Positions 35,264 through 44,406 of a stretch of DNA of 64,000 nucleotides are shown in pieces. The notes under the pieces are model-generated. The model made no database searches. It was not told the DNA's origin and worked only from the letters and a program-made list of their open reading frames with translations. The position numbers and the translations under genes were made by a program. This DNA is from Chryseobacterium piperi (lineage in GTDB: Bacteria > Bacteroidota > Bacteroidia > Flavobacteriales > Weeksellaceae): NCBI RefSeq assembly GCF_002285635.2, contig NZ_CP023049.2:1550001-1614000 (forward strand). The letters run 5' to 3'. The first letter of the stretch is position 1. Each line of letters starts with the position of its first letter.

Positions 35264-38200
35264 ATGAAAAAAATAATTATCCCTATAGGAGCCTTGCTGA
35301 TCGCAGGATTAGCCCATGCCCAGTTAAGCCCGACTGAAAATTACGTTTATTCCAAAACATATCTTGATTATAATGCCAGTAATCAGCCTACCAAAACTGC
35401 AGAAACCGTAGAGTATTTTGATGGCTTGGGAAGACCTAAACAAATTATTAATATCAAAGCCTCACCTTTAAGAAGAGATGTGGTTACCCATATTGAATAT
35501 GATGGTTTTGGAAGACAGACTAAAGACTTTCTTCCTGTACCTCAAGCTCAAAGCTCTAATGGAGCCATTGTTTCCAATCCTTTAGCCAATGCTACTCAGG
35601 CCAGCATCTATGGGCAGGAAAAGATCTTTGCAGAAAAGACGCTGGAAAATTCTCCTCTGGATAGAATACTGGAACAGAAACAGGTGGGTAATGCCTGGAA
35701 CACAAAACCGGTAAAGTTTGACTATGGAACCAATACGGCTACAGAGGTCAGAAAATATGTGACCACAACCACTTTCATGGAAGGAAGAACGAATTCTGTC
35801 TTAAAAGTGGCTGCCAATGATGCGAACTCTGCAAGTGGGTTTTATAAAGCCAATCAACTCTATAAAAACTCGGTAAAGGATGAAGATGGCAATGAAACCA
35901 TAGAGTTTAAAAATGGCCAGGGTCAGACTCTTTTAGTCAGAAAAGTATTAGGAGCCGGTCAGAATGCAGATACCTATTATATCTATAATGAATATAATCA
36001 ATTGGCTTTTGTCCTTCCCCCTGAAGCTTCCAACGCAGCCAGGAGCTTAGGAGTAGGTGTCCAGTTTCTAGATGGCTTTTTGGTTAATCATTGTTATCAG
36101 TATCATTATGATGGGAAAAACAGGTTAGTACAAAAGAAACTTCCGGGTAAAGAATGGGAACATATGGTGTATGATAAAGCTGACCGTCTTATTATGACTC
36201 AAGATGCAGAAATGCGTAAGACCAATAAATGGCTGATCACTAAATATGATCAGTTGGGAAGAGTTGCCTATACTGGAATTTTAACGGGGAACAATAGAAT
36301 GGATAGGCAGACCCAGGCAGGAAATTTAGCTATTATTGAATCAAGGGAATCTGGTGGATTTATTCGTAATGGAATGCGTATTTATTATAGTAACAGTCAC
36401 TTCTCTAATATAGAGACGGTTTTGAGTGTGAATTATTACGATACCTATCCTCCGGGATCTCCTACGGTTACCAATGTTTTTAATCATCAGCTTCTGACCG
36501 ATAATCCTTCACAAGATCGTTCTACTAAAGGACTTCCTTTAGCCTCGTATATTAAAAATATAGAAGATGATGCCTGGACTAGAAATTTCACCTGGTATAA
36601 TTCCAAAGGTCAGGTAATGGGAAGCCGAAGTATTAATCATTTAGGAGGCTATACCATTCTTAACCATCAGCTTGATTTTTCAGGAACACCTCTGCGTACA
36701 AGTACTTACCATAAAAGAATTGCAGCTGATACTGAAAAACAGATACACGAATACTTCACGTATGACCATCAGAACAGACTTCTGATGCATCGACATAAGG
36801 TAGGACCTAATCCTCTTGAGATCTTAGCTCAGAATAAATACAATGAGCTATCCCAGTTGGAAAATAAGAAAGTAGGTGGAGTAAGTGCTGCTGCACCACT
36901 TCAGCAAGTGGATTATCAATACAATATCCGAGGCTGGATGACTCATATTAATGATCCTGCTAATTTAGGAACTGATTTGTTTGGGTATAAAATAAAGTAC
37001 AACCAGGTAGAAGGATTACAAACCCCAAATGTTAGCTTTTCCAATTTGAAAGTACTTCCTAAATTTAATGGGAATATTGCTGAAGTCGACTGGAAAACTG
37101 CATCTTCTCCTAATGATAATTTAAGAAGATATGGGTATGTATATGATGGTTTAAATAGATTACTGGCAGGATTTTACCAAAGAGATGCCAATCCATCGGC
37201 AAGAGAATATTTTGAAAAGATGGATTATGATTTGAATGGAAATATTATCAATCTCAAAAGATCAGCTCAGGTACAGTCCGGAAGTACGGCAGCATTAATT
37301 GATGATTTAACGTATTCTTACAATGGAAACAGGCTTAATAAAGTGACCGATGCCACCCAAAGTATTTCAGGATATCCTACAGGAGGAGCAACCATAGCTT
37401 ATGATCTCAATGGGAATATGACGAGTCATCCTGATAAAAAAATTAATGAAATCACTTATAATTATTTAAACTTACCGAATAGCTTTAAGATATTGGGTGA
37501 AGGGAGATTCAGACCTAGTTATAATTATACTTACAGATCAGATGGGGTGAAAGTAAAAAAGAATTCTATCCCGGGACTTACAATCGATATTCAAACCGAT
37601 TATCTGGATGGGTTTCAATATGAAGATAATGTTTTACAATTTGTTCCAACCTCAGAGGGCTATTATGATTTTGTAAAAAATAAGTATATTTACCACTATA
37701 CGGATCATTTAGGAAATGTGAGATTAAGTTATACCAGAAACAATACAAGCTTAGAAATTATTGAAGAGAATAATTACTACCCATTTGGATTAAAGCATGA
37801 GGGATATAATCCCTTGAATGGAAATCCTGCTTATCAATACAAATACAACGGTAAAGAATTACAAACTGAAACCGGGATGTATGATTATGGTGCTAGGATG
37901 TATATGCCGGATATTGGTAGATGGGGAGTTGTTGATCCACTAGCGGAAAAAGGTGTTAATCTTACTCCATATCGTTACGGTTTTAATAGTCCTATAATGT
38001 ATACAGATCCATTAGGTTTGTTTGAGTCAAGAAAAGAAGCTCGGGAATATCGACGAGAACATAATATTACAGGTTCTATAAAGAAAAATGATAATGGTTC
38101 CTTTTCTATAAATGATAGAACCAATAGTGTTAGTTATTCCAAAGGAACAGAAGGCTCAGGAGAAACTTTCAAAAATGATGGCGTTCAAGAATCAGCTTTG

Positions 38201-38725
38201 ATTACTGTAAGTAAGAAAACCGATAACCAACAACAGAACATATACTCTCCATTAGGACAAGGAAACACATTGCTATCTCTTAATGGAACTTATATGTCGG
38301 CTTTTTCAGATAAAATGTATATTGGTACAGCTAGAAGAAATGCTCCCTTCAATTATTTAGGAACTAATTATTATGGAAATGGACGGACATTTTTGAAACA
38401 AGGAAATTTGATCAAAGCAGGAAAAGTTATTGGAAAAGGAACAGTAGTAATCGGAATAGGATTAGATATTTATGGAGTTAGTCAGTATTATGACAATCCT
38501 AATTCTCCAAATGCAGTACATCCAGTAAAAGCAGGAACAAATACAGCAATGTCACTTTATGGTTTAACAGGTGTTGGTACAATCCCTTCTTTATTATATT
38601 TTGGAGTGGATAATTTTTATCCGGGAGGCTGGGAAGGAGCCTCTGAAACGGCTGGGAAAACGGAAGCAAATGAAAGAGCAATGACAGGACATTCATTTTT
38701 AAGTAATTCAGCTTTAAAACAATAA
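35264..38725 (+). CDS. DUF6443/RHS-core protein with variable C-terminus (candidate polymorphic toxin)
   Basis: A 1153-residue protein: signal peptide (to AHAQ), an N-terminal DUF6443 region (ENYVYSKTYLDYN, YFDGLGRPKQ), then YD/RHS repeats (YDKADRLIMTQD, KYDQLGRVAYTG, YVYDGLNRLLAGFY, YDLNGNI). The RHS-associated core ends with YDYGARMYMPDIGRWGVVDPL and NSPIMYTDPLGLF near residue 916. After this hallmark the sequence changes to a unique tail of about 235 residues that includes glycine-rich hydrophobic stretches (GKGTVVIGIGLDIYGVSQ; MSLYGLTGVGTIPSLLYFGV). RHS proteins of this layout carry toxins after the core. The tail shows no nuclease or deaminase motif, so a membrane-acting toxin is possible. 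A putative immunity gene begins 5 bp downstream. No T9SS domain is present. Confidence 0.82.
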   Translation: MKKIIIPIGALLIAGLAHAQLSPTENYVYSKTYLDYNASNQPTKTAETVEYFDGLGRPKQIINIKASPLRRDVVTHIEYDGFGRQTKDFLPVPQAQSSNGAIVSNPLANATQASIYGQEKIFAEKTLENSPLDRILEQKQVGNAWNTKPVKFDYGTNTATEVRKYVTTTTFMEGRTNSVLKVAANDANSASGFYKANQLYKNSVKDEDGNETIEFKNGQGQTLLVRKVLGAGQNADTYYIYNEYNQLAFVLPPEASNAARSLGVGVQFLDGFLVNHCYQYHYDGKNRLVQKKLPGKEWEHMVYDKADRLIMTQDAEMRKTNKWLITKYDQLGRVAYTGILTGNNRMDRQTQAGNLAIIESRESGGFIRNGMRIYYSNSHFSNIETVLSVNYYDTYPPGSPTVTNVFNHQLLTDNPSQDRSTKGLPLASYIKNIEDDAWTRNFTWYNSKGQVMGSRSINHLGGYTILNHQLDFSGTPLRTSTYHKRIAADTEKQIHEYFTYDHQNRLLMHRHKVGPNPLEILAQNKYNELSQLENKKVGGVSAAAPLQQVDYQYNIRGWMTHINDPANLGTDLFGYKIKYNQVEGLQTPNVSFSNLKVLPKFNGNIAEVDWKTASSPNDNLRRYGYVYDGLNRLLAGFYQRDANPSAREYFEKMDYDLNGNIINLKRSAQVQSGSTAALIDDLTYSYNGNRLNKVTDATQSISGYPTGGATIAYDLNGNMTSHPDKKINEITYNYLNLPNSFKILGEGRFRPSYNYTYRSDGVKVKKNSIPGLTIDIQTDYLDGFQYEDNVLQFVPTSEGYYDFVKNKYIYHYTDHLGNVRLSYTRNNTSLEIIEENNYYPFGLKHEGYNPLNGNPAYQYKYNGKELQTETGMYDYGARMYMPDIGRWGVVDPLAEKGVNLTPYRYGFNSPIMYTDPLGLFESRKEAREYRREHNITGSIKKNDNGSFSINDRTNSVSYSKGTEGSGETFKNDGVQESALITVSKKTDNQQQNIYSPLGQGNTLLSLNGTYMSAFSDKMYIGTARRNAPFNYLGTNYYGNGRTFLKQGNLIKAGKVIGKGTVVIGIGLDIYGVSQYYDNPNSPNAVHPVKAGTNTAMSLYGLTGVGTIPSLLYFGVDNFYPGGWEGASETAGKTEANERAMTGHSFLSNSALKQ

Positions 38726-38730
38726 TTATC

Positions 38731-39168
38731 ATGTATTTAAAAAAGGCTTATTATTATTTATTTTATAAATTATATAAATTTTGGGAGTACATTTCGATTC
38801 CTAGATTCTGGAGTGATGTTAAAGCATCATTGTCAATAGATTTACTTATATTATTTACTATTGCATCTATCTTTTTTTATTTTGATTTGAGTTTTGGAAG
38901 TAAAACAAAATTTTTAATATGTTTAATATTAATGTTATTTGTTTCAAATTATTTGTTTTTAAGAAATAGTAATTGGAAAGATTATATTAATCATTTTGAA
39001 AAACTATCAAAAACTCAAAATAATAAGGGAACAATAATAGTTTGCACTATTATTATATTGATACTTATCAATTTTATATACTCAATTTACTGGATGGATC
39101 GGAGAGCTCAATATAATGGAACTGGTCCTTATTCCAAAGAGTACTTAAATAACAAAGCCACTCAATGA
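38731..39168 (+). CDS. Small three-helix membrane protein, candidate immunity protein
   Basis: A 145-residue protein with an aromatic, basic N-terminus (KKAYYYLFYKLYKFWEY) and three hydrophobic helices at about residues 35-53, 60-76 and 99-118. It is markedly AT-rich, and its stop codon lies inside the terminator hairpin. Its position 5 bp after the RHS toxin candidate, on the same strand and as the last gene, is where immunity genes of polymorphic toxins are found. A membrane-located immunity protein would fit a membrane-targeting toxin tail. Family membership is not recognised from sequence. Confidence 0.65.
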   Translation: MYLKKAYYYLFYKLYKFWEYISIPRFWSDVKASLSIDLLILFTIASIFFYFDLSFGSKTKFLICLILMLFVSNYLFLRNSNWKDYINHFEKLSKTQNNKGTIIVCTIIILILINFIYSIYWMDRRAQYNGTGPYSKEYLNNKATQ

Positions 39169-39181
39169 GTGACTTTGTTAT
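39149..39181 (+). terminator. Terminator overlapping the immunity-gene stop codon
   Basis: AACAAAGCCACTCA pairs with TGAGTGACTTTGTT (one wobble position). The TGA stop at 39166-39168 lies in the stem, so the last codons are part of the hairpin. Confidence 0.8.
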
Positions 39182-39275
39182 CAGTATAAGTATAGTATAA
39201 AGAAATTGCAGTAAAAAGAGTATTAATCATGAGTGACAGAAATGTTGAAGTCCCTTATCAATTGTAAATAATTAT

Positions 39276-39330
39276 AACCTGAGACAAAGATGTATATGCC
39301 AAATATTTTGGAAGATGGCTGACCAATATA
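39276..39330 (+). pseudogene. Decayed RHS-core remnant
   Basis: 39287-39307 matches 37895-37915 of the intact RHS core at 18 of 21 positions; after two extra T bases, 39310-39318 matches the next nine at 8 of 9 (the MYMPDIGRW codons). The bases just upstream fit a deletion between the two GGATGTAT copies present in the intact core. The frame is broken and nothing else of the gene survives. Confidence 0.65.
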
Positions 39331-39390
39331 TTAAGGTTCATTTTATATAAACTGATTTTACACTTCTTAAAAATAAAAGAAAAGTTTAAA

Positions 39391-39426
39391 CAACAAACCC
39401 GCTCAATGAGCGGGTTTGTTATTTAT
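39391..39426. terminator. Second, paralogous terminator
   Basis: AACAAACCCGCTCA pairs perfectly with TGAGCGGGTTTGTT. It shares the AACAAA...CTCAATGAG...TTTGTTAT plan with the terminator at 39149-39181 and also serves the convergent hydrolase gene. Confidence 0.85.
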
Positions 39427-39445
39427 TAAAAAGTATACAACAGAC

Positions 39446-42418
39446 CTATTGAACAATCAACAAACACCCCTTATTCTTCGCAATACTAATCTCTTCATCC
39501 ACCTTAAATTCTTTTGCTTCCTGAAAATCTTTAATTGAAGGAGCGCTGATCTTCAGATTTTTAGAATTGAGCCCTAATCTTTTCCAATCTACTTTCAATC
39601 GTACCCGGGTATCTTCCGGTGCCCAGCTTGCAAGGGAAATCATTATTTTTTTGCCTTGTTGGTAAACTGTTGCCAATACTTTAGGATGATCGGTTTTAAC
39701 GGGATTGTCATTAACCCAATAACCAATCATCCGGGAACCTTTGATTCCGAAATCATCCCAGGCTTTCCACAGATAAGTCGGATTACTCTTTTCAGACCAG
39801 CCTAAACGGCTTGTCATCCCATACAACATTCCTTTCCAGGGATTTCCATTATCTTGTAACATTTCTCCCATCAATCCGAAAGGAATCCCGCTCACTTCCG
39901 TCAGCAAAAATTCCGGACTGGTATTGTTATAATCAAAGTACTCCCCGAACCACAAACGGTTGATATAAGGAAAATGTTCAAGATAAAGATTGGCACTGTT
40001 GTTAAAGCCGTCTTTATCATTGTATTGATTGGCAGAATGCAGGTCGATGATACCCGGATGTCCTTTCTGGGTCATTACCCTTTTAATCCTTTTCATAGTT
40101 ACCCTGTCAAAAGCAACATCATCCAGGTAGATTCCGTCAATATCTAAATTATTGACCAGCCAGTTCATTCCTTCCACATAGTAATTATGCCAGCGGTTCA
40201 TTCCACTGTTAATAATCGCAGCATCTTTGAACTCCGGTACATACCATGCTGCAATATAATTATCGTGAAGATGCTCCTGTAACCAAGAATAGCCTCCACC
40301 CTTTCCTGCGGAAAATACTTCCTGTCTAAGACTTTTCACCGGGTATAGCTCATACATTCTGTTGGAAACTTCACGAATGGTATTATAGATTTTCACTTTC
40401 AGTCCTTTTTCATGGGCTTTGGTGATATATGCTTTCATTTCTTTTGTGGCCACAAACGGATAATTAATATAAGGATTGATCTCATTACCATGGTGAATAT
40501 TAATCACATTAGCACCGCTTGCCTGTATGGTTTCAACAGGTTTATAGGCATGATAAAACCGATTATTCCACTGATCATCCGTATTGATCGGGTGAAAAGG
40601 AGTAATAAGAAAGTGAAAGTTATAGTATAGCTCCTCTCCTTTTTTCATACTTCTGGCACCGCTAAAATTGTTAACTAAAATTTTAGATCCTATTTCCCTG
40701 ATACTGACACCTCCCTTATTTCCATTCCCCCAGGAAGCAGGAAGAATTAAAGGTTTTTGAAGATAAAAATTGGTATTAAGAGGTCTCGAATAATTTTGGT
40801 CGCGTAAAGAAAATTGTATTCCTGCATTCACATTTCCTAACCACGCTCCATCTTGATTTTTCTTGGTAACATCCCATTTCCAATCAAAATTCTCCGGCCT
40901 GTAGCCTCCTTTCTGACCTAATCCCATCATATAGGTGGCTTTATCTTTTGCAAAAGGAATTTCCATAGCAATATCCTGAAGCTGAACATCATTCAATGCT
41001 ATGATCTTTACGGTATACTCCATAAATCCGTCAAACTCAATAGAACCGTCAACCTGCATTTTCAGATTCTCTGATGTGCTTGTGCTATTCCATGATATTT
41101 TTCCTTCTTCCTTTCCGGTGAAATGAATTCCTGAAGTTTTCCACTTCTCGGCTTCTGTTCCCTGACCTTTTACAACAAAATGTATAGGTTCATTCAGGAG
41201 AACATTAGGCATTTTCCCGATGGAAGTCATCTCCGGACTAAAGAAAGTCTCAATCTGCTTTGGAAATCCTGATTCATCCAGGAATACTTTTCGTCCCAAC
41301 AATGAAACCTCCTGCCCTTTCAGTTGTAATGGGACATAGGGCTTTATCACTGTATTAGCCTGTGCCATGGTTGAATTGAGCCATGGAAGACGAGTCATCT
41401 TCCAGGGTTCATCAAAACCTTTATCAACAGATTTTTTTTCACTTATAGTCAATACAATTTTCACTGTTTGAGCAGCTGCATTTTCAGGCTGAATGGTAAG
41501 CATTCCTGCATAGACTCCGGGAGCCTTATTTTCAGGAATGTCAAAACCGCACCAAAAAGGCTGTAAATCATCTCTTTTAACATCTACGTTGAGTAAAAGT
41601 TTTTCCCCTTTATAATCTACGCCCCCAGTGTTTATACAATCAAAATAGCTGGATTCAATGACTCCTCCTGAAATACTTTTCAATGAAGAAGCTGTAATTT
41701 TCACTTTTTTAAGATCTGTTTTTACAGGGAGCATTCCAATCTGAAAAGCATAAAATGCTCCTCTATCCGCTTTCCCCTCCAGTACTGCAGAATCTTTTTT
41801 ATCATTCGTCCAATGCTGAGGAATTCTGTTCATTTTAATAGGCTTTTCCCTCACTTCAGGAAAAAGCAGATAAGCTTTATCTTGATACTTCTTTTTATAC
41901 TGGTCAATTTCTTTTTGGGTAGCAATCATTTCCATGGGATCGTTGCTGTTGAATTTGTCTGCCGATTCAATCCTTAATACCCTGGCTGACGCTGCATCTG
42001 AGTTTTTAGTTATCGGCTGAACAGTCCTTTTCAGATAAGTCGCTGTAGGATAATTCGTCCTATCATCCAGTTGATAAGGGAGAAAATAGACATAGTAAAT
42101 CCCTTTTCCCGATACCGGAGTAAAAATGAATGAACCTTCTTCCTCATTGGTATTCAAGTACACATCCGGTTCATATTGCTTTTGGGTAAGACTATCCATA
42201 ATAATCAGTTTCTGATCCGGCTTTACCCGGATGTTACGCCATGGAATAGTTACTTTAGCCTGCTTGGTCGATGCTTCCCATCGCAATATGGCTCGCTGAT
42301 TTCCCAGCTTGTCAGCATCCCATTTCTGGGTTTGAGGAGGATATATATGTTGGGCGAAGCTAAAACCCGGCGTAAGAATTCCCGTCAGGATGATTGGATA
42401 AAGTCTTTTTAAAAGCAT
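39446..42418 (-). CDS. Secreted glycoside hydrolase-like protein (DUF6067-type)
   Basis: About 990 residues from the ATG at 42418, which begins a normal signal peptide (MLLKRLYPIILTG...FSFAQ); the frame extends to 42496 but that would put 26 residues before the signal. The N-terminal half is made of beta-sandwich-like regions. The C-terminal half looks like a TIM barrel, with ASGANVINIHHGNEINPYI, WLVNNLDIDGIYLDDVAFD carrying an Asp-Asp pair, and a distal LTEVSGIPFGLMGEML. This fits the glycoside-hydrolase-like DUF6067 proteins of Bacteroidota. Substrate unknown. It is monocistronic. Confidence 0.65.
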   Translation of the reverse strand: MLLKRLYPIILTGILTPGFSFAQHIYPPQTQKWDADKLGNQRAILRWEASTKQAKVTIPWRNIRVKPDQKLIIMDSLTQKQYEPDVYLNTNEEEGSFIFTPVSGKGIYYVYFLPYQLDDRTNYPTATYLKRTVQPITKNSDAASARVLRIESADKFNSNDPMEMIATQKEIDQYKKKYQDKAYLLFPEVREKPIKMNRIPQHWTNDKKDSAVLEGKADRGAFYAFQIGMLPVKTDLKKVKITASSLKSISGGVIESSYFDCINTGGVDYKGEKLLLNVDVKRDDLQPFWCGFDIPENKAPGVYAGMLTIQPENAAAQTVKIVLTISEKKSVDKGFDEPWKMTRLPWLNSTMAQANTVIKPYVPLQLKGQEVSLLGRKVFLDESGFPKQIETFFSPEMTSIGKMPNVLLNEPIHFVVKGQGTEAEKWKTSGIHFTGKEEGKISWNSTSTSENLKMQVDGSIEFDGFMEYTVKIIALNDVQLQDIAMEIPFAKDKATYMMGLGQKGGYRPENFDWKWDVTKKNQDGAWLGNVNAGIQFSLRDQNYSRPLNTNFYLQKPLILPASWGNGNKGGVSIREIGSKILVNNFSGARSMKKGEELYYNFHFLITPFHPINTDDQWNNRFYHAYKPVETIQASGANVINIHHGNEINPYINYPFVATKEMKAYITKAHEKGLKVKIYNTIREVSNRMYELYPVKSLRQEVFSAGKGGGYSWLQEHLHDNYIAAWYVPEFKDAAIINSGMNRWHNYYVEGMNWLVNNLDIDGIYLDDVAFDRVTMKRIKRVMTQKGHPGIIDLHSANQYNDKDGFNNSANLYLEHFPYINRLWFGEYFDYNNTSPEFLLTEVSGIPFGLMGEMLQDNGNPWKGMLYGMTSRLGWSEKSNPTYLWKAWDDFGIKGSRMIGYWVNDNPVKTDHPKVLATVYQQGKKIMISLASWAPEDTRVRLKVDWKRLGLNSKNLKISAPSIKDFQEAKEFKVDEEISIAKNKGCLLIVQ

Positions 42419-42560
42419 ATTAAATTTGAATAAAGTGATAAAAACTGGTTCTTGTCTTTCAAATTTAATATAATTCACCATACATAAGAGAAACATTTAG
42501 TGATTTTTCAATATTTTTAAGGAAATAAAGAGCTTAAAGGGTATGATCGTGAATAACAAA

Positions 42561-42578
42561 ACCTCCCCTAAGGGAGGT
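42561..42578 (-). terminator. Small GC-rich hairpin downstream of guaA
   Basis: ACCTCCC (42561-42567) and GGGAGGT (42572-42578) form a perfect 7-bp stem; on the minus strand it is followed by TTTTG. It may be a backup terminator in the 256-bp gap between guaA and the hydrolase gene. Confidence 0.4.
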
Positions 42579-42699
42579 CAAAAAACACAAATGATGAAAA
42601 AAAATTATTATATTTATAATGCAATATAAAAGCACTTAATTCTTATACAAAGATACACCGTAAAACAACAATAATTCATGAGTAGAATCATAAAACACG

Positions 42700-42724
42700 A
42701 AATCCTACTATAAAAGCAGGATTT
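42700..42724 (-). terminator. Likely terminator of guaA
   Basis: AAATCCT and AGGATTT form a 7-bp stem about 28 bp after the guaA stop codon, followed on the minus strand by a T-rich stretch. Confidence 0.55.
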
Positions 42725-42752
42725 ACATGTATTTTTTTATCAATAATCTGAA

Positions 42753-44282
42753 CTATTCCCATTCAATAGTTGCAGGTGGTTTGCTTGAAATATCATAAGC
42801 CACTCTGTTGATTCCTCTTACCTCATTGATGATTCTACTGGAAACAGTATCTAAAAATTCATAAGGAAGTCTGCTCCATGTTGCCGTCATAAAATCAATA
42901 GTGTTGGCAGAACGAACGACCGCTGTATATTCATAGGTTCTTTCATCTCCCATCACTCCAACAGATTTCACAGGAAGCAATACCACGAAAGCCTGGGAAA
43001 CTTTTTCGTACAGGTCATTTTTATACAATTCTTCAATGAAAATGTCATCAGCTTCCTGAAGGATTCTTACTTTTTCAGCATCTACTGCTCCTAAAATTCT
43101 GATTCCTAAACCAGGACCCGGGAACGGGTGTCTGTACACCAGATGATGAGGAATACCAAGTTCTTCTCCAACTTTTCTTACTTCGTCCTTGAAAAGCTCT
43201 CTTAAAGGCTCTAATAGTTCGAATTCCATATCTTCCGGAAGTCCGCCAACATTATGGTGAGATTTAATAACAGCAGAAGGTCCGTTTACGGACTGACTTT
43301 CGATAACGTCAGGATAAATCGTTCCTTGTGCCAAAAATTTAGCCCCTTCAATTTTATGAGATTCTTCATCAAAAACATGGATAAATTCATTTCCGATGAT
43401 CTTTCTCTTTTGTTCAGGATCATCAACTCCTGCCAATTTTGATAGGAATCTTTCTGAAGCATCAACCAACTTAATGTTCATATGGAAGTGTTCTCCATAG
43501 TTCTCCATTACTTTTACATCTTCATTTTTTCTCAACAGACCCGTATCTACGAAGATACAAGTCAATTGGTCACCGATTGCCTTATGAATCAAAACAGCAG
43601 CTACAGAAGAGTCTACTCCTCCTGAAAGACCCAGGATTACTTTGTTGTCTCCTACTCTTTCTTTGATTTCAGCAACTGTTTTTTCGATATAGTTGGTTAG
43701 TTTCCAGTTTTTCTCTGCATCACAGATAGAGAAAACAAAGTTTTCAAGCATTTTACCGCCTTCTTCTGTATGAGAAACCTCCGGATGGAACTGAACACAA
43801 TAAATTTGTCTTTCAGGGTTGGAAATAGAAGCGATAACTCCTGATTTGGCATTCAATTCAAAACCAGCTGGTAAATCCCCTACCTCATCAAAATGGCTCA
43901 TCCAAACAATAGAATTTTGAGCGACTCCTTTTAGTAAGGCATTCTCTTTAATAATATCCAAATGAGCTTTTCCATACTCTCCTTTTTCTCCTTTATTTAC
44001 TTTTCCACCTAAAACACGTGCTGTCAGCTGCATTCCATAACAGATTCCCAACACAGGAATTCCTTGTTCGTAGAGTTCTTTTTCAACCAAATGAGCGTTT
44101 TCTGCATTCACAGAACTTGGCCCACCGGAAAGGATAATCCCTTTTGGCTGTCTTTCTAAAATATCTTGTAAAGGTGTATTGTAAGGTAAGATTTCAGAAT
44201 ATACTCCCATCTCACGGATTCTTCTTCCGATAAGCTGATTGTACTGGGATCCGAAATCTAATATGATAATACCGTTGTTCAT
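42753..44282 (-). CDS. guaA: GMP synthase (glutamine-hydrolysing)
   Basis: Aminates XMP to GMP using glutamine and ATP; cytoplasmic. The 509-residue protein has the class I glutaminase triad C81 (GICYGMQ), H166 and E168 (FHPEVSH), the ATP pyrophosphatase loop GLSGGVDSSVAA, and the C-terminal dimerisation domain ending in PPATIEWE, the canonical GuaA end. It lies downstream of purD but after that gene's terminator, so it has at least partly independent transcription. It closes the purine cluster at the GMP branch. Confidence 0.96.
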   Translation of the reverse strand: MNNGIIILDFGSQYNQLIGRRIREMGVYSEILPYNTPLQDILERQPKGIILSGGPSSVNAENAHLVEKELYEQGIPVLGICYGMQLTARVLGGKVNKGEKGEYGKAHLDIIKENALLKGVAQNSIVWMSHFDEVGDLPAGFELNAKSGVIASISNPERQIYCVQFHPEVSHTEEGGKMLENFVFSICDAEKNWKLTNYIEKTVAEIKERVGDNKVILGLSGGVDSSVAAVLIHKAIGDQLTCIFVDTGLLRKNEDVKVMENYGEHFHMNIKLVDASERFLSKLAGVDDPEQKRKIIGNEFIHVFDEESHKIEGAKFLAQGTIYPDVIESQSVNGPSAVIKSHHNVGGLPEDMEFELLEPLRELFKDEVRKVGEELGIPHHLVYRHPFPGPGLGIRILGAVDAEKVRILQEADDIFIEELYKNDLYEKVSQAFVVLLPVKSVGVMGDERTYEYTAVVRSANTIDFMTATWSRLPYEFLDTVSSRIINEVRGINRVAYDISSKPPATIEWE

Positions 44283-44287
44283 TTTTA

Positions 44288-44318
44288 TAATTGATGATTG
44301 ATAATTAATAATTGATGA
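44288..44318. repeat. ATTGATG-type short periodic repeat upstream of guaA
   Basis: ATTGATG occurs at 44290-44296 and 44311-44317 with ATTGATA and ATTAATA variants between, making an imperfect 7-bp periodic tract directly before the guaA start codon. Confidence 0.45.
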
Positions 44319-44361
44319 AGTTTAGCCGTAAGTCACTTTCTAACTAAACTAACTGTTTTAC

Positions 44362-44397
44362 AAAAAAAGACTTGGAAACGTTCCAAATCTTTTTTTA
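44362..44397 (-). terminator. Intrinsic terminator of purD
   Basis: AAGACTTGGAA and TTCCAAATCTT form an 11-bp stem (one wobble) with a three-base loop and long A/T runs, 10 bp after the purD stop codon. Confidence 0.85.
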
Positions 44398-44406
44398 TGA
44401 TTTTTA

